Below are positions 7,286 through 14,417 of a stretch of 19,857 bases of DNA, one piece after another. The notes under the pieces were generated by a model. It was not told the origin of the DNA. It was given only the letters and a program-made list of their open reading frames with translations, and did not search any database. This DNA is from Dehalococcoidia bacterium (GTDB lineage: Bacteria; Chloroflexota; Dehalococcoidia; Dehalococcoidales; Fen-1064), in the NCBI GenBank assembly GCA_030691775.1, contig JAUYDN010000096.1, positions 1 to 19,857 of the forward strand. The letters are read 5' to 3'. Each line of letters opens with the position of its first letter. Positions within the stretch are counted from its first letter, which is position 1. Made by a program: the position numbers and the translations under genes.

Positions 7286-8056
7286 ATGAGTACATGGTTA
7301 TGGTATGTAATCGGTCTCGTAATCATCGGTCTACTCATGGCATCCATACGAGTCGTCAAGCAGTACGAACGAGGGGTGATGCTCCGCTTAGGGCGCCTCA
7401 TAAGCACGAGAAATCCGGGGCTTAATCTGATTATCCCCCTGGTAGACCAGCTCATCAGGGTCAGTCTGCGGGTAAACACCACCGTATTGGAACCGCAGGA
7501 AGTCATCACCAAGGACAACGTCACCGTGCGTGTGGATGCCGTGGTGTACTACATGGTCATCGACCCGGTCAAGGCGATTATCAACGTCGAGAACTACCGC
7601 CAGGCCGCCATCCAACTGGCACTGACAACTCTACGGAGCGTGCTCGGTCAATCGGAACTGGATGAACTGCTCTCCCACCGCGACCAGATTAACCTGAGAC
7701 TGCGGGAGATTATCGATGAGCAGACAGAGGAACCGTGGGGCGTCCGTGCCACCCTGGTGGAAGTAAAAGATGTTCTCCTGCCGGAAGCGATGCAGAGGGC
7801 GATGGCGCGGCAAGCAGAATCCGAGCGCGAAAGACGCGCCAAGATTATTCACGCACAGGGCGAGCGCGATGCGGCGAAGACACTGGCAGAAGCGGCCGAT
7901 ATTATCTCCGTGAACCCGGTGACGCTTCAATTACGGTATTTGCAGACTCTTGTTGAAATTTCCGGGGAAAGGAACAGCACTATCATCCCGCTCACCCTCG
8001 ATATTGTCAGTGCCCTGGCCGGCAAATTGCCTCAGCCACAGCAACCACAGCGTTAG
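7286..8056 (+). CDS. SPFH/band 7 protein (slipin, stomatin-like)
   Basis: Membrane-anchored scaffold protein, 256 residues, the usual slipin length. One N-terminal membrane segment (about 4-22) is followed by the band 7 domain: YERGVMLRLGR (27-37), NPGLNLIIP (43-51), VRVDAVVYYMV (81-91). A charged coiled-coil segment (about 172-205: ARQAESERERRAKI and AQGERDAAKTLAEA) drives oligomerisation in this family, and PVTLQLRYLQTL (211-222) is a slipin hallmark. AGGA lies 10 nt before the ATG. Slipins are often paired with an NfeD protease partner; none is present. It leads a same-strand cluster whose next gene begins 34 nt after its stop, so it may organise or stabilise the membrane redox complex. 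That role is inference. Confidence 0.92.
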   Translation: MSTWLWYVIGLVIIGLLMASIRVVKQYERGVMLRLGRLISTRNPGLNLIIPLVDQLIRVSLRVNTTVLEPQEVITKDNVTVRVDAVVYYMVIDPVKAIINVENYRQAAIQLALTTLRSVLGQSELDELLSHRDQINLRLREIIDEQTEEPWGVRATLVEVKDVLLPEAMQRAMARQAESERERRAKIIHAQGERDAAKTLAEAADIISVNPVTLQLRYLQTLVEISGERNSTIIPLTLDIVSALAGKLPQPQQPQR

Positions 8057-8090
8057 ATAACGGATGCGGAACAAAAGAGAGGAGTTGCAG

Positions 8091-9032
8091 GTGCCGGAGA
8101 AAGGAAAAGCGAGGCGGATTGACCGGCGGGAATTTATCAAGCGGTCTGCGGGCGCGCTAGGACTGGCGGCGATAACAGCTTCACCCCTGGTAGCGGTGGT
8201 TAACCGGGTGAAAGCCGCGAACGGTCTTAACGGAGCAATCTCTCAACAGGCAAATGCGAAGGGTAAACAAGCCCGCGCCTGGACGATGATAATAGACCTG
8301 AAAAAGTGCGATGGTTGTGTTATCATCAATGCTCCTGCCCAGTGTACCCAGGCTTGCATCAACGGGCATTTTGCACCTGTCGGGCAGGAATGGATTCAGG
8401 TCTACACAGTCGAGCTTCCCGGCGGTGGTACCACTTTTTTACCGACTCCCTGCTACCAGTGCGAGAACGCCCCGTGCGTCAACGTCTGCCCGGTAGCCGC
8501 CACTTATCACAACGAAGATGGCGTGGTGCTCATCGACCATAAACGCTGTATCGGTTGCCGTATGTGCATGGCGGCGTGTCCCTACCACCGCCGTTTCTTC
8601 AACTGGTCGACCCCCGAACTTCCCCCGGAGGCGGCGCTGGCGACATACTCTCCACATTACCCTGTGCCGGCGGTCAAAGGGACCGTCATCAAGTGCATGT
8701 TCTGCGCCCACCTGCTTCACGATGGTAAACTGCCACTCTGTGTTATCGGTTGCCCGATGAAAGCCCTGTACATGGGAGACCTTAACGAGGATGTCGCTAC
8801 CAATGGCAGAGAAGTGGTGCAATTATCTAAATTCCTGGATGAGAACGATGCGTACCGGTATAAGGAAAACCTGGGTACCCAACCACGGGTCTATTATCTG
8901 CCGGGGCACGGCCAGGAATTCGGGCGCAGTGCCCAGGACCCGCGGAAAATGATACCGCCTGTGTGGAACTACGGCGGACTGGGGTTTGATTACGAAGTAC
9001 AACCGTTTACCTGGAAAAAGGTACCTAAATGA
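8091..9032 (+). CDS. Tat-exported four-cluster Fe-S electron-transfer protein
   Basis: Ferredoxin-like subunit of the DmsB/PhsB/HybA/DsrO type, 313 residues. The GTG at 8091 is preferred because GGAG lies 6 nt before it; an ATG at 8064 would add nine residues. The N-terminus has a twin-arginine signal, DRREFIK (11-17), followed by a hydrophobic stretch to about 38, so the protein is folded with its cofactors and exported or anchored outside. Sixteen cysteines form four [4Fe-4S] sets: C73/76/85/89, C121/124/129/133, C153/156/159/163 and C202/205/217/221. Its stop overlaps the NrfD-like start by 4 nt (ATGA), so the two subunits are made together. It should pass electrons between the quinone-binding membrane subunit and a periplasmic partner, probably the cytochrome c two genes on. 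No molybdopterin catalytic subunit is adjacent. Confidence 0.92.
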   Translation: MPEKGKARRIDRREFIKRSAGALGLAAITASPLVAVVNRVKAANGLNGAISQQANAKGKQARAWTMIIDLKKCDGCVIINAPAQCTQACINGHFAPVGQEWIQVYTVELPGGGTTFLPTPCYQCENAPCVNVCPVAATYHNEDGVVLIDHKRCIGCRMCMAACPYHRRFFNWSTPELPPEAALATYSPHYPVPAVKGTVIKCMFCAHLLHDGKLPLCVIGCPMKALYMGDLNEDVATNGREVVQLSKFLDENDAYRYKENLGTQPRVYYLPGHGQEFGRSAQDPRKMIPPVWNYGGLGFDYEVQPFTWKKVPK

Positions 9033-10435
9033 GACGCCGGACTGAAACCGAGCGCGAGCACCTGGAGCGTATCGCTTTAAATCCACTCTCTCAGACCGGC
9101 AGAGGCTATTACTTCCTTGTCGCTTTCCTGGCGGCCGTGGTGCTGTGGGGAGCTTACGCGTTTTTCACTCAGCTCCGCTTTGGACTGGTAACCACCGGTA
9201 TGCGCGACCAGGTGTTCTGGGGACTGTATATCGTCAACTTCGTCTTTTTCATCGGTATCAGCCATGCCGGCACCCTTATCTCTGCCATTCTCCGGGTAAC
9301 CCAGGCAGGCTGGCGCACCCCGGTGACACGTATGGCGGAGATGATTACGGTCACTGCCATATCTATCGGCGCCCTCATGCCTATCATCGACCTGGGACGC
9401 CCCGACCGTGTCTGGAATATGGTTGTTTTCGGGCGTTTCCAGTCACCGTTACTCTGGGACATTCTTTCAATCGCCTCCTACCTGACGGGTAGCATCATCT
9501 ATCTTTACCTGCCGTTGATTCCCGACCTTGCCTTGATGCGTGACCGCCTTGGTCAGGACGCCTCCTTAATCAAACGCAAAATCCTTACCTGGCTTTCGAT
9601 AGGCTGGCGTAATACCCCGGAACAACACCACCGACTCGAAAAAGCCATTGGTATTATGGCGTTAACGATTATCCCGGTCGCTATTTCCGTACACACTGTG
9701 GTCTCGTACATCTTTTCGATGGTAATGCGGCCGGGCTGGAACAGCAGTGTCTTCGGCGTGTACTTTGTCATCGGCGCCATTTTCTCAGGCATTGCCTCGA
9801 TTATCATCGTCATGGCGATTTTCCGTAAGTTGTACCACCTGGAACAGTACATTACCGAACGGCATTTCCGCAATCTCGGCTGGCTGCTTTTGACTTCACT
9901 CCTGCTTTATCTCTACCTGGCGGTCAGTGAATACCTGACAATCGGCTATAAGCTTGAAATAGAGGACAAGCATCTTCTTGAATTGTTGATGGTAGGACCG
10001 GATGCTTTCTTGTTCTGGTTCTTCGTCTTCGGAGGTCTGGTGATACCGGCTTTATTAATCATCATCCGCCGCGGTCCGGTTATTCCCAGGCTGGTAATCG
10101 CGGCTGTGCTGATAAATATCGCGATGTGGGTCAAGCGGTTTTTGGTTGTTATCCCCACCCTGAAAGTACCCCTTATGCCTTTTGAGTTCGGGGCTTATAC
10201 ACCCACCTGGGTAGAGTGGTCGATTACCGCCGCGGCCTTCGCGGCTTTTATACTTATCTTCGCGATACTCGCGAAATTCATTCCTCTGCTCTCCATATGG
10301 GAAGTCGCTGAAGGCGGAGAAAAGAAAGCGCCTTCTAAGCTTCTGGAAACGATCGAACGTGTGGGTTTGACACAGGAAGAAGTGGAAGCGATGGTCGCCA
10401 GTGAAGCCCTGAGAAGACGCCAGGGCGGCCGCTAA
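9029..10435 (+). CDS. NrfD/PsrC/ActC-like integral membrane quinone protein
   Basis: Integral membrane subunit of 468 residues with about ten membrane segments (near 27-47, 62-85, 103-120, 141-163, 207-229, 243-265, 285-305, 326-347, 352-372 and 396-420). HAGTLISAILRV (79-90) in the second segment, DLGRPDRVWNMV (121-132) and SPLLWDILS (139-147) are NrfD/PsrC-type features. The length and last segment (TPTWVEWSIT onward) resemble ActC of alternative complex III more than the shorter eight-TM NrfD. The family exchanges electrons between quinone and a peripheral Fe-S subunit, here the coupled gene upstream. The charged C-terminal tail (about 428-468) is probably cytoplasmic. The start is fixed by the ATGA overlap. 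Whether it oxidises quinol or reduces quinone, and whether it moves protons, cannot be told from sequence. Confidence 0.92.
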   Translation: MRRRTETEREHLERIALNPLSQTGRGYYFLVAFLAAVVLWGAYAFFTQLRFGLVTTGMRDQVFWGLYIVNFVFFIGISHAGTLISAILRVTQAGWRTPVTRMAEMITVTAISIGALMPIIDLGRPDRVWNMVVFGRFQSPLLWDILSIASYLTGSIIYLYLPLIPDLALMRDRLGQDASLIKRKILTWLSIGWRNTPEQHHRLEKAIGIMALTIIPVAISVHTVVSYIFSMVMRPGWNSSVFGVYFVIGAIFSGIASIIIVMAIFRKLYHLEQYITERHFRNLGWLLLTSLLLYLYLAVSEYLTIGYKLEIEDKHLLELLMVGPDAFLFWFFVFGGLVIPALLIIIRRGPVIPRLVIAAVLINIAMWVKRFLVVIPTLKVPLMPFEFGAYTPTWVEWSITAAAFAAFILIFAILAKFIPLLSIWEVAEGGEKKAPSKLLETIERVGLTQEEVEAMVASEALRRRQGGR

Positions 10436-10458
10436 ACCGGGATTATTTTGATACGCAA

Positions 10459-11574
10459 ATGAGAAAAAATAGGAAAATACGGACCAGGCTCAGTACGGTT
10501 ACACTGGTAGCGATTGCTGTTTTGTTCGTAACGCTTCTATTGCTTATGGCATCGGCGGTTGTGTCAGCCCAGGATGAAGAAACGCCACCGCCTTACAAGG
10601 GACTAAAGAACCCGTTATCCTGGGATGACGCCACATCACAGGCGGCCGGTAAGAAAACCTACCAGCAATTATGCCTCGGTTGTCACGGTGTCGGTGGCGC
10701 CGGTCTCCCCACCAGCGATTTCAGCAAAATAGAGAACCGCCGGCACCTGGAAGAACGACCCGACCATAATTTCTGGTTATTGAGCGAAGGAAGAATTTCT
10801 CAGGGTATGCCGGGTTACAAGTCTTCCCTGGCAGAAGAACAGCGCTGGCAGGTATTGACCTACATCTGGTCGCTGGCAGGGGCTTCTGCTATACCGACAA
10901 CCCCGACGCCACCGAGCATCGAAGGAGCGTCGCTGACGCTGACCGCGCCGATAACCGGGACTGCCGGTGAAGAAATGATTTTTACCGCGGTGTTGAAAGA
11001 TAAAGAGGGTAAACCTGTTTCCGGAGCGGATGTTGAATTCTTTGCCAACGTGAACTTCCTGACCGGCGGATTGATGAAACTCGGAGCGGCAACCACCGAT
11101 AGCCAGGGAGCGGCGGCACTCCGTTTCACGCCACGTTTCGATGGCACTGTCACAATTGTAGCTCGTTTCCAGACGACGGAAACAACATCATCGCTCACGC
11201 TTGACCCCGCGGGGAAAACGTTCTACGAACCGGAAATCGGCATCCACTTCCCTGGTTCTGATAAAGACATTTTTGTGGGGCCACCATCGGCACTACAACT
11301 GGATGAGATGGACTCCGCACCGGGACCGGCTCTCCGTATACCCGGCGACATACTGAATGGACTGCTAATTACTGCGGCAATACTGGCGCTCATCTGGTTT
11401 ACCTATTTCCGGGTCTGGCGCCAGGTGCTCCACATCCCCGTAGTGGACCCGGATGCGGATACCAACACCCGCCTCGTCCCGATGCTTGCCATTGGCTTTG
11501 TCATTATACTGGGGATTATCCTGGTGTTAATGTTCATCACCGGTCCTTATAGCTACTGGTCGGTGGCGCACTGA
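10459..11574 (+). CDS. Membrane-anchored monoheme cytochrome c with Ig-like domain
   Basis: 371 residues. A signal peptide (basic MRKNRK start, hydrophobic to about 35, likely cleavage after VSA at 37) leads to a class I cytochrome c domain (about 60-142) with CLGCH at 72-76 and a probable axial Met117 in QGMPGYKSSL. After a Thr/Pro linker comes a bacterial Ig-like domain (about 157-247; GKPVSGADVEFFAN and a TDSQGAAALRF strand pair). Two C-terminal membrane helices follow (about 299-317 and 339-361). It therefore sits outside the membrane, tethered near the NrfD-like subunit, as electron acceptor or donor of the complex. It begins 23 nt after the NrfD-like stop with no visible Shine-Dalgarno. 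The combination of heme, Ig and two TM segments is unusual. No clear terminator follows. Confidence 0.9.
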   Translation: MRKNRKIRTRLSTVTLVAIAVLFVTLLLLMASAVVSAQDEETPPPYKGLKNPLSWDDATSQAAGKKTYQQLCLGCHGVGGAGLPTSDFSKIENRRHLEERPDHNFWLLSEGRISQGMPGYKSSLAEEQRWQVLTYIWSLAGASAIPTTPTPPSIEGASLTLTAPITGTAGEEMIFTAVLKDKEGKPVSGADVEFFANVNFLTGGLMKLGAATTDSQGAAALRFTPRFDGTVTIVARFQTTETTSSLTLDPAGKTFYEPEIGIHFPGSDKDIFVGPPSALQLDEMDSAPGPALRIPGDILNGLLITAAILALIWFTYFRVWRQVLHIPVVDPDADTNTRLVPMLAIGFVIILGIILVLMFITGPYSYWSVAH

Positions 11575-11704
11575 TTCACTGCCGCTCTGTTCAATACACA
11601 AATTCCACTTTACTGCTGGTCGGACGACACTGACTGCCTCCGATTTTCTTTATTGTAACGGGATTAATGTATTTCCTTGATACTTGCTCCTTGAAACACT
11701 GTAC
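11575..11704. other. Non-coding stretch after the redox operon
   Basis: No ORF, RNA gene or clear hairpin terminator is visible here. It begins a 703-bp gene-free interval (11575-12277) whose remainder is repeat copy B, its inserted MITE, a short unassigned piece (with a small AGGGG/CCCCT hairpin near 12058) and another MITE-like element. Confidence 0.5.
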
Positions 11705-11983
11705 TTACTACGCAGAGCATAAAGAGGTTGTTTATCAATGTCATTCCCGACCCCGCAACTAGTGCGGGGCAGGCTTTGATCGGGAATCCAGACGTTTCTC
11801 CTCAGCTCTGGATTCCAGCCTCCGCTGGAATGACAAATTGCGTTACTAAACACTCTCCATAAACATGTTTGCATAAGACGATTTGTGGTGGGTTACGTCC
11901 TTTCGAAATCTGAAAGCCGACACCCCTTGAAACCGGACTAACCCACCCTACAAGATGTAATCTACTTAATGCTCTTCGTAATA
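11705..11983 (+). repeat. Dispersed hairpin repeat, copy B, interrupted
   Basis: The second copy of the 1353-1485 repeat, split after TTACTACGCAGAGCATAAA by a 134-bp insertion and resuming at CATAAACATGTTTGCATAAG. Outside the insert it differs from copy A by two small indels (3 nt each) and few substitutions. The hairpin is kept: GGTGGGTTA (11887-11895) with TAACCCACC (11939-11947). The one change inside the inner stem (TCGAAA to TTGAAA) turns a G-C pair into G-U. Confidence 0.8.
11724..11857. mobile_element. MITE with 6-bp target-site duplication
   Basis: A 134-bp insert in repeat copy B is flanked by CATAAA on both sides (11718-11723 and 11858-11863), where uninterrupted copy A has a single CATAAA. 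Its ends are imperfect inverted repeats of about 30 bp sharing GAG, TGTTTA, AA and TGTCATTCC in the same order. Inside are hairpins CCCCGCA/TGCGGGG (11751-11769) and ATTCCAGC/GCTGGAAT (11812-11831). It has no coding capacity, so a transposase elsewhere would be needed. The empty site in copy A makes this a well-supported insertion. Confidence 0.85.
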
Positions 11984-12097
11984 TGACGGGAGTGAGGAAG
12001 AGTGACCGCTTCCCGTTGACACCGTAGAAACCAGCGTGATACTATCTCTGGTCGGATAGGGGACGCCCCTTTCTAATTTCCGTAGCTTTGCCTCAAA

Positions 12098-12214
12098 TGT
12101 CATTCTGAGTCCCGATGTCATCGGAACGATGCACTCGGGAGAACGAAGAATCTCCCAGCCTACTGAGAAGGCACGGAGACCCTTCCCCCGATTTTCATCG
12201 GGGTCAGGGTGACA
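12098..12214. repeat. MITE-like element upstream of the MATE gene
   Basis: Ends TGTCATTCTGAG and (reverse strand) TGTCACCCTGAC are inverted repeats. Inside are hairpins CCGAT/ATCGG (from 12112) and CCCCGAT/ATCGGGG (12186-12203), plus CGAAGAATCTC as in the element at 1-104. Its right end lies 63 bp before the preferred MATE start and contains the GTG that would otherwise start a longer reading frame. Confidence 0.7.
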
Positions 12215-12277
12215 AAGAAGAGCACTTTTGGGGCAAAGCCAATTTCCGGTGGGAGGGATGGAAGGGGGCGTTTTATT

Positions 12278-13633
12278 ATGGATAAAACAACCAATACAGA
12301 TTTAACCAACCGCCACATTCTCAGTAGACTGCTGGGTCTTTCCTGGCCTCTTACCGTTAGCGAGACCCTGGGTATGCTCGTCCCTACCATCGATATGGTC
12401 TGGATAGGTAAGCTGGGTACAGAGGCGATTGCAGGAGTAGGAATCGCCATATTCGCGAATGCGGTAGTCATGTCCCTTGTTTCCGGGATTACAACCGGCC
12501 TGCGGGCTACCATAGCCCGCCTCGCGGGAAGAAATGAACCTGAGATTGCCAACCACATGATGAAACAAACCCTGGTGTTCACCCTGGGTTTCACGCTAAT
12601 TATTGCTATTGCCGGAGCATTTTCCGCCAGAAGCTTGCTGGAACTACTCGGGCTTGAAGCCACAGCAGTTAACGAAGGGACTTCATATTTGCGCCCGATG
12701 TTCCTCGCGATGCCTGTTTTTTCGATGAGATTGGTAGCGGAAACATCGATGCAGGCTTCGGGTGACGCTTTGACAGTAATGAAAATTACCGTACTTCACC
12801 GTCTCCTGCATGCTGTCCTCTCCCCACTGCTGGTATTCGGCTGGTTATCGTTTCCCCGATTGGGTGTGAGCGGCGCCGCCTGGGCACCGATAATCGGACA
12901 GAGCATAGCTTTGATATTAGCGTTATGGATTCTATTCACCGGCCGCACAAAACTGCATCTCACGCTAAACAGTCTCCGTATTGCCCCGCGCGATATGTGG
13001 CGCGTTGTTAAAATCGGTATGCCCACAGCCGTAACCTTTGTGCTTAATGACCTGGGTTCGATGGTTATCGCCTGGATAATGATACCTTTCGGAACGATGG
13101 CGGTTGCGGCGCACGTCATCAGCCGCCGGATAGAGATGGTGCTGTTTATGCCCATCGCCGGACTGGGACTGGCAGCCGGTATCCTTTCCGGCCAGTACCT
13201 GGGTGCCAGAAGACCGGATTACGTGGTAAAAAGCGGCTGGCTGGCGGCCGGGCTGGCGACCGCTTTCATGGTATCCGGTTCGTTGATTATTCTTGTTTTC
13301 GCTGAACCCATTGTCGGGATTTTCAATTCTGAACCTGGTCTGGTGACGATGGGCGGTACTTTTTTACGAATCGCGACTGTAAGTTTCTCCATGATCGGTT
13401 TTATCATCGTCTTTATGCAGTGTCTCAACGGCGTCGGGGATACCGTTCCCCCGATGGTTATCATGGGTGCCAGCATGTGGCTGGTAACGATTCCGCTCGT
13501 ATATTTTCTTCCCGGGTTCATTGACAGCACTGTCTTTGGTGTGCGCTGGATGCTATTGAGCATGCCTTTGTTATCAGCCACTGCTCTCACCACCTATTTT
13601 CATCTCGGCAAATGGAAATCCAGAAATGTCTAG
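12278..13633 (+). CDS. MATE-family multidrug/cation antiporter
   Basis: Inner-membrane exporter of the MATE family, which uses Na+ or H+ gradients to expel cationic drugs or metabolites. The ATG at 12278 has AAGGGGG 10 nt upstream and gives 451 residues, the normal length. An upstream GTG (12209) lies in a repeat end and would add 23 poorly hydrophobic residues. About twelve hydrophobic segments form two MatE halves: half 1 opens with LSWPLTVSETLGML and MVWIGKLG, half 2 with a matching segment at PTAVTFVLNDLGSMV. GDALTVMK and GVGDTVPPM in the two halves are the paired MATE loop motifs. The gene is alone, flanked by repeat-rich DNA on both sides, so neither substrate nor regulation can be inferred from its neighbours. 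Confidence 0.93.
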   Translation: MDKTTNTDLTNRHILSRLLGLSWPLTVSETLGMLVPTIDMVWIGKLGTEAIAGVGIAIFANAVVMSLVSGITTGLRATIARLAGRNEPEIANHMMKQTLVFTLGFTLIIAIAGAFSARSLLELLGLEATAVNEGTSYLRPMFLAMPVFSMRLVAETSMQASGDALTVMKITVLHRLLHAVLSPLLVFGWLSFPRLGVSGAAWAPIIGQSIALILALWILFTGRTKLHLTLNSLRIAPRDMWRVVKIGMPTAVTFVLNDLGSMVIAWIMIPFGTMAVAAHVISRRIEMVLFMPIAGLGLAAGILSGQYLGARRPDYVVKSGWLAAGLATAFMVSGSLIILVFAEPIVGIFNSEPGLVTMGGTFLRIATVSFSMIGFIIVFMQCLNGVGDTVPPMVIMGASMWLVTIPLVYFLPGFIDSTVFGVRWMLLSMPLLSATALTTYFHLGKWKSRNV

Positions 13634-13640
13634 CCTCCGA

Positions 13641-13660
13641 TGTGAAGAGGGCATTTCACA
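13641..13660 (+). terminator. Weak hairpin after the MATE gene
   Basis: TGTGAA (13641-13646) pairs with TTCACA (13655-13660), 8 nt after the stop codon. No U tract follows, so a terminator role is doubtful. Confidence 0.25.
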
Positions 13661-13668
13661 ATCATAGG

Positions 13669-13983
13669 TCATTCTTCTGGTAATAGGCTTATTTGTCATC
13701 CTAGAGGAATCCGTCCCACCAATACCCCGAAGTGCCTGCCCCGTTTACGGTGAAACCATTTAGGGTGAACCCGTACTGATACGGGTACGACAGCTTGCCC
13801 TAAGCGACCTTGCCTGGTTCCACTGAGTCACCACGAAGTGAACGGAGTTGAAGGAAGCCGAAGGGAAGGCTCTCATGGTGGGGTGTGGAAGTGATTACCC
13901 TTCACCGGGTATCCTGTTATAATTGCACCGGGAAACGGCGTTCATTTTCATTCTTGGTGCGAGGCTATCCGAAAATTGCCTGG
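13669..13983. other. Gene-free stretch with degenerate repeat remnants
   Basis: No gene is supported. ACCCGTA/TACGGGT (13769-13786) forms a 7-bp hairpin. CGAAGTGAACGGAG and GGAAGCCGAAGG further on resemble decayed arms of the GCGAAGC-type elements. Together with 13984-14417 this makes a 784-bp interval without a convincing CDS. Confidence 0.45.
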
Positions 13984-14084
13984 ATTGTCGGGTCAAGCCC
14001 GACAATGACAAAGAGGGATGTTGGATTCCAGCTATAGCTGGAATCCAACATCCACAAAACTGTCATGCCAGCGAAGGCTGGCAT
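13984..14084. repeat. Cluster of three perfect hairpins including a 38-bp palindrome
   Basis: ATTGTCGGG/CCCGACAAT (13984-14006, 5-nt loop), a perfect 38-bp palindrome centred on GCTATAGC (14016-14053, no loop) and ATGCCAGC/GCTGGCAT (14065-14084, 4-nt loop) follow one another. The motifs GGATTCCAGC and TGTCATGCCAGC match the internal stems of the MITE at 11724-11857. A reading frame across it only translates repeat DNA. Confidence 0.8.
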
Positions 14085-14119
14085 CCAGAACAGAACAAGG
14101 CTCCCTACCAGTAAAAATC

Positions 14120-14155
14120 ATTTTCAGACAATCTCTGAAGGATTCTTCTGAAAAT
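14120..14155. repeat. Inverted repeat ATTTTCAGA/TCTGAAAAT
   Basis: Nine-base arms (14120-14128 and 14147-14155), with an inner AATC/GATT pair, form one interrupted hairpin. A lone TCATCGCGAGC (about 14170) downstream resembles an arm of the element at 3217-3300. Purpose unknown. Confidence 0.5.
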
Positions 14156-14284
14156 ATCACCCACCTTCGTCATCGCGAGCCCTTTATATGTTCAGGATAA
14201 ACTTCGCGTGGCGAACTTTGGGGGAGGACTCTCGACAAAGCCGAGAAGAATATTTTCGTCCTTCGTGGTTAGCACTGTAATTGC

Positions 14285-14327
14285 TCATTAATGTCATTCC
14301 CGTTCAAGCCGGGAATGACATTAATGA
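14285..14327. repeat. Solo palindromic repeat, 18-bp perfect arms
   Basis: TCATTAATGTCATTCCCG (14285-14302) and its exact reverse complement (14310-14327) flank a 7-nt loop. TGTCATTCCC is the terminal motif of the MITE at 11724, so this may be a minimal or internally deleted member. It lies 21 bp before the udg promoter. Confidence 0.7.
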
Positions 14328-14347
14328 ATAACCTTACGCCAAATTAC

Positions 14348-14376
14348 TTGAATTCACGACCACACCGTGCTATCAT
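14348..14376 (+). promoter_or_regulatory. udg promoter
   Basis: TTGAAT (14348-14353) and TATCAT (14371-14376) are spaced 17 bases apart, a good housekeeping-type fit. The predicted start near 14383 gives a leader of about 35 nt. Confidence 0.5.
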
Positions 14377-14417
14377 AGACACAAAGTTGATTGTAGATTC
14401 ACAGCGTGGATTAACAC

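Noticed and set aside
8064..8090. Longer N-terminus of the Fe-S protein from an ATG at 8064
   Set aside because: The GTG at 8091 has a properly spaced GGAG, and the Tat signal then begins at the usual distance from the start.
12209..12277. N-terminal extension of the MATE protein from a GTG at 12209
   Set aside because: The GTG belongs to the end of a MITE-like element, and the ATG at 12278 has a ribosome binding site and gives the normal family length.
13984..14084. Regularly spaced hairpins considered as a CRISPR array
   Set aside because: The three hairpins differ in sequence and length, there are no constant repeats with unique spacers, and no cas genes are near.
13923..14114. A 63-codon open frame in the palindrome-rich stretch
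   Set aside because: It translates the inverted repeats themselves, has no good ribosome binding site and no protein-like motifs.
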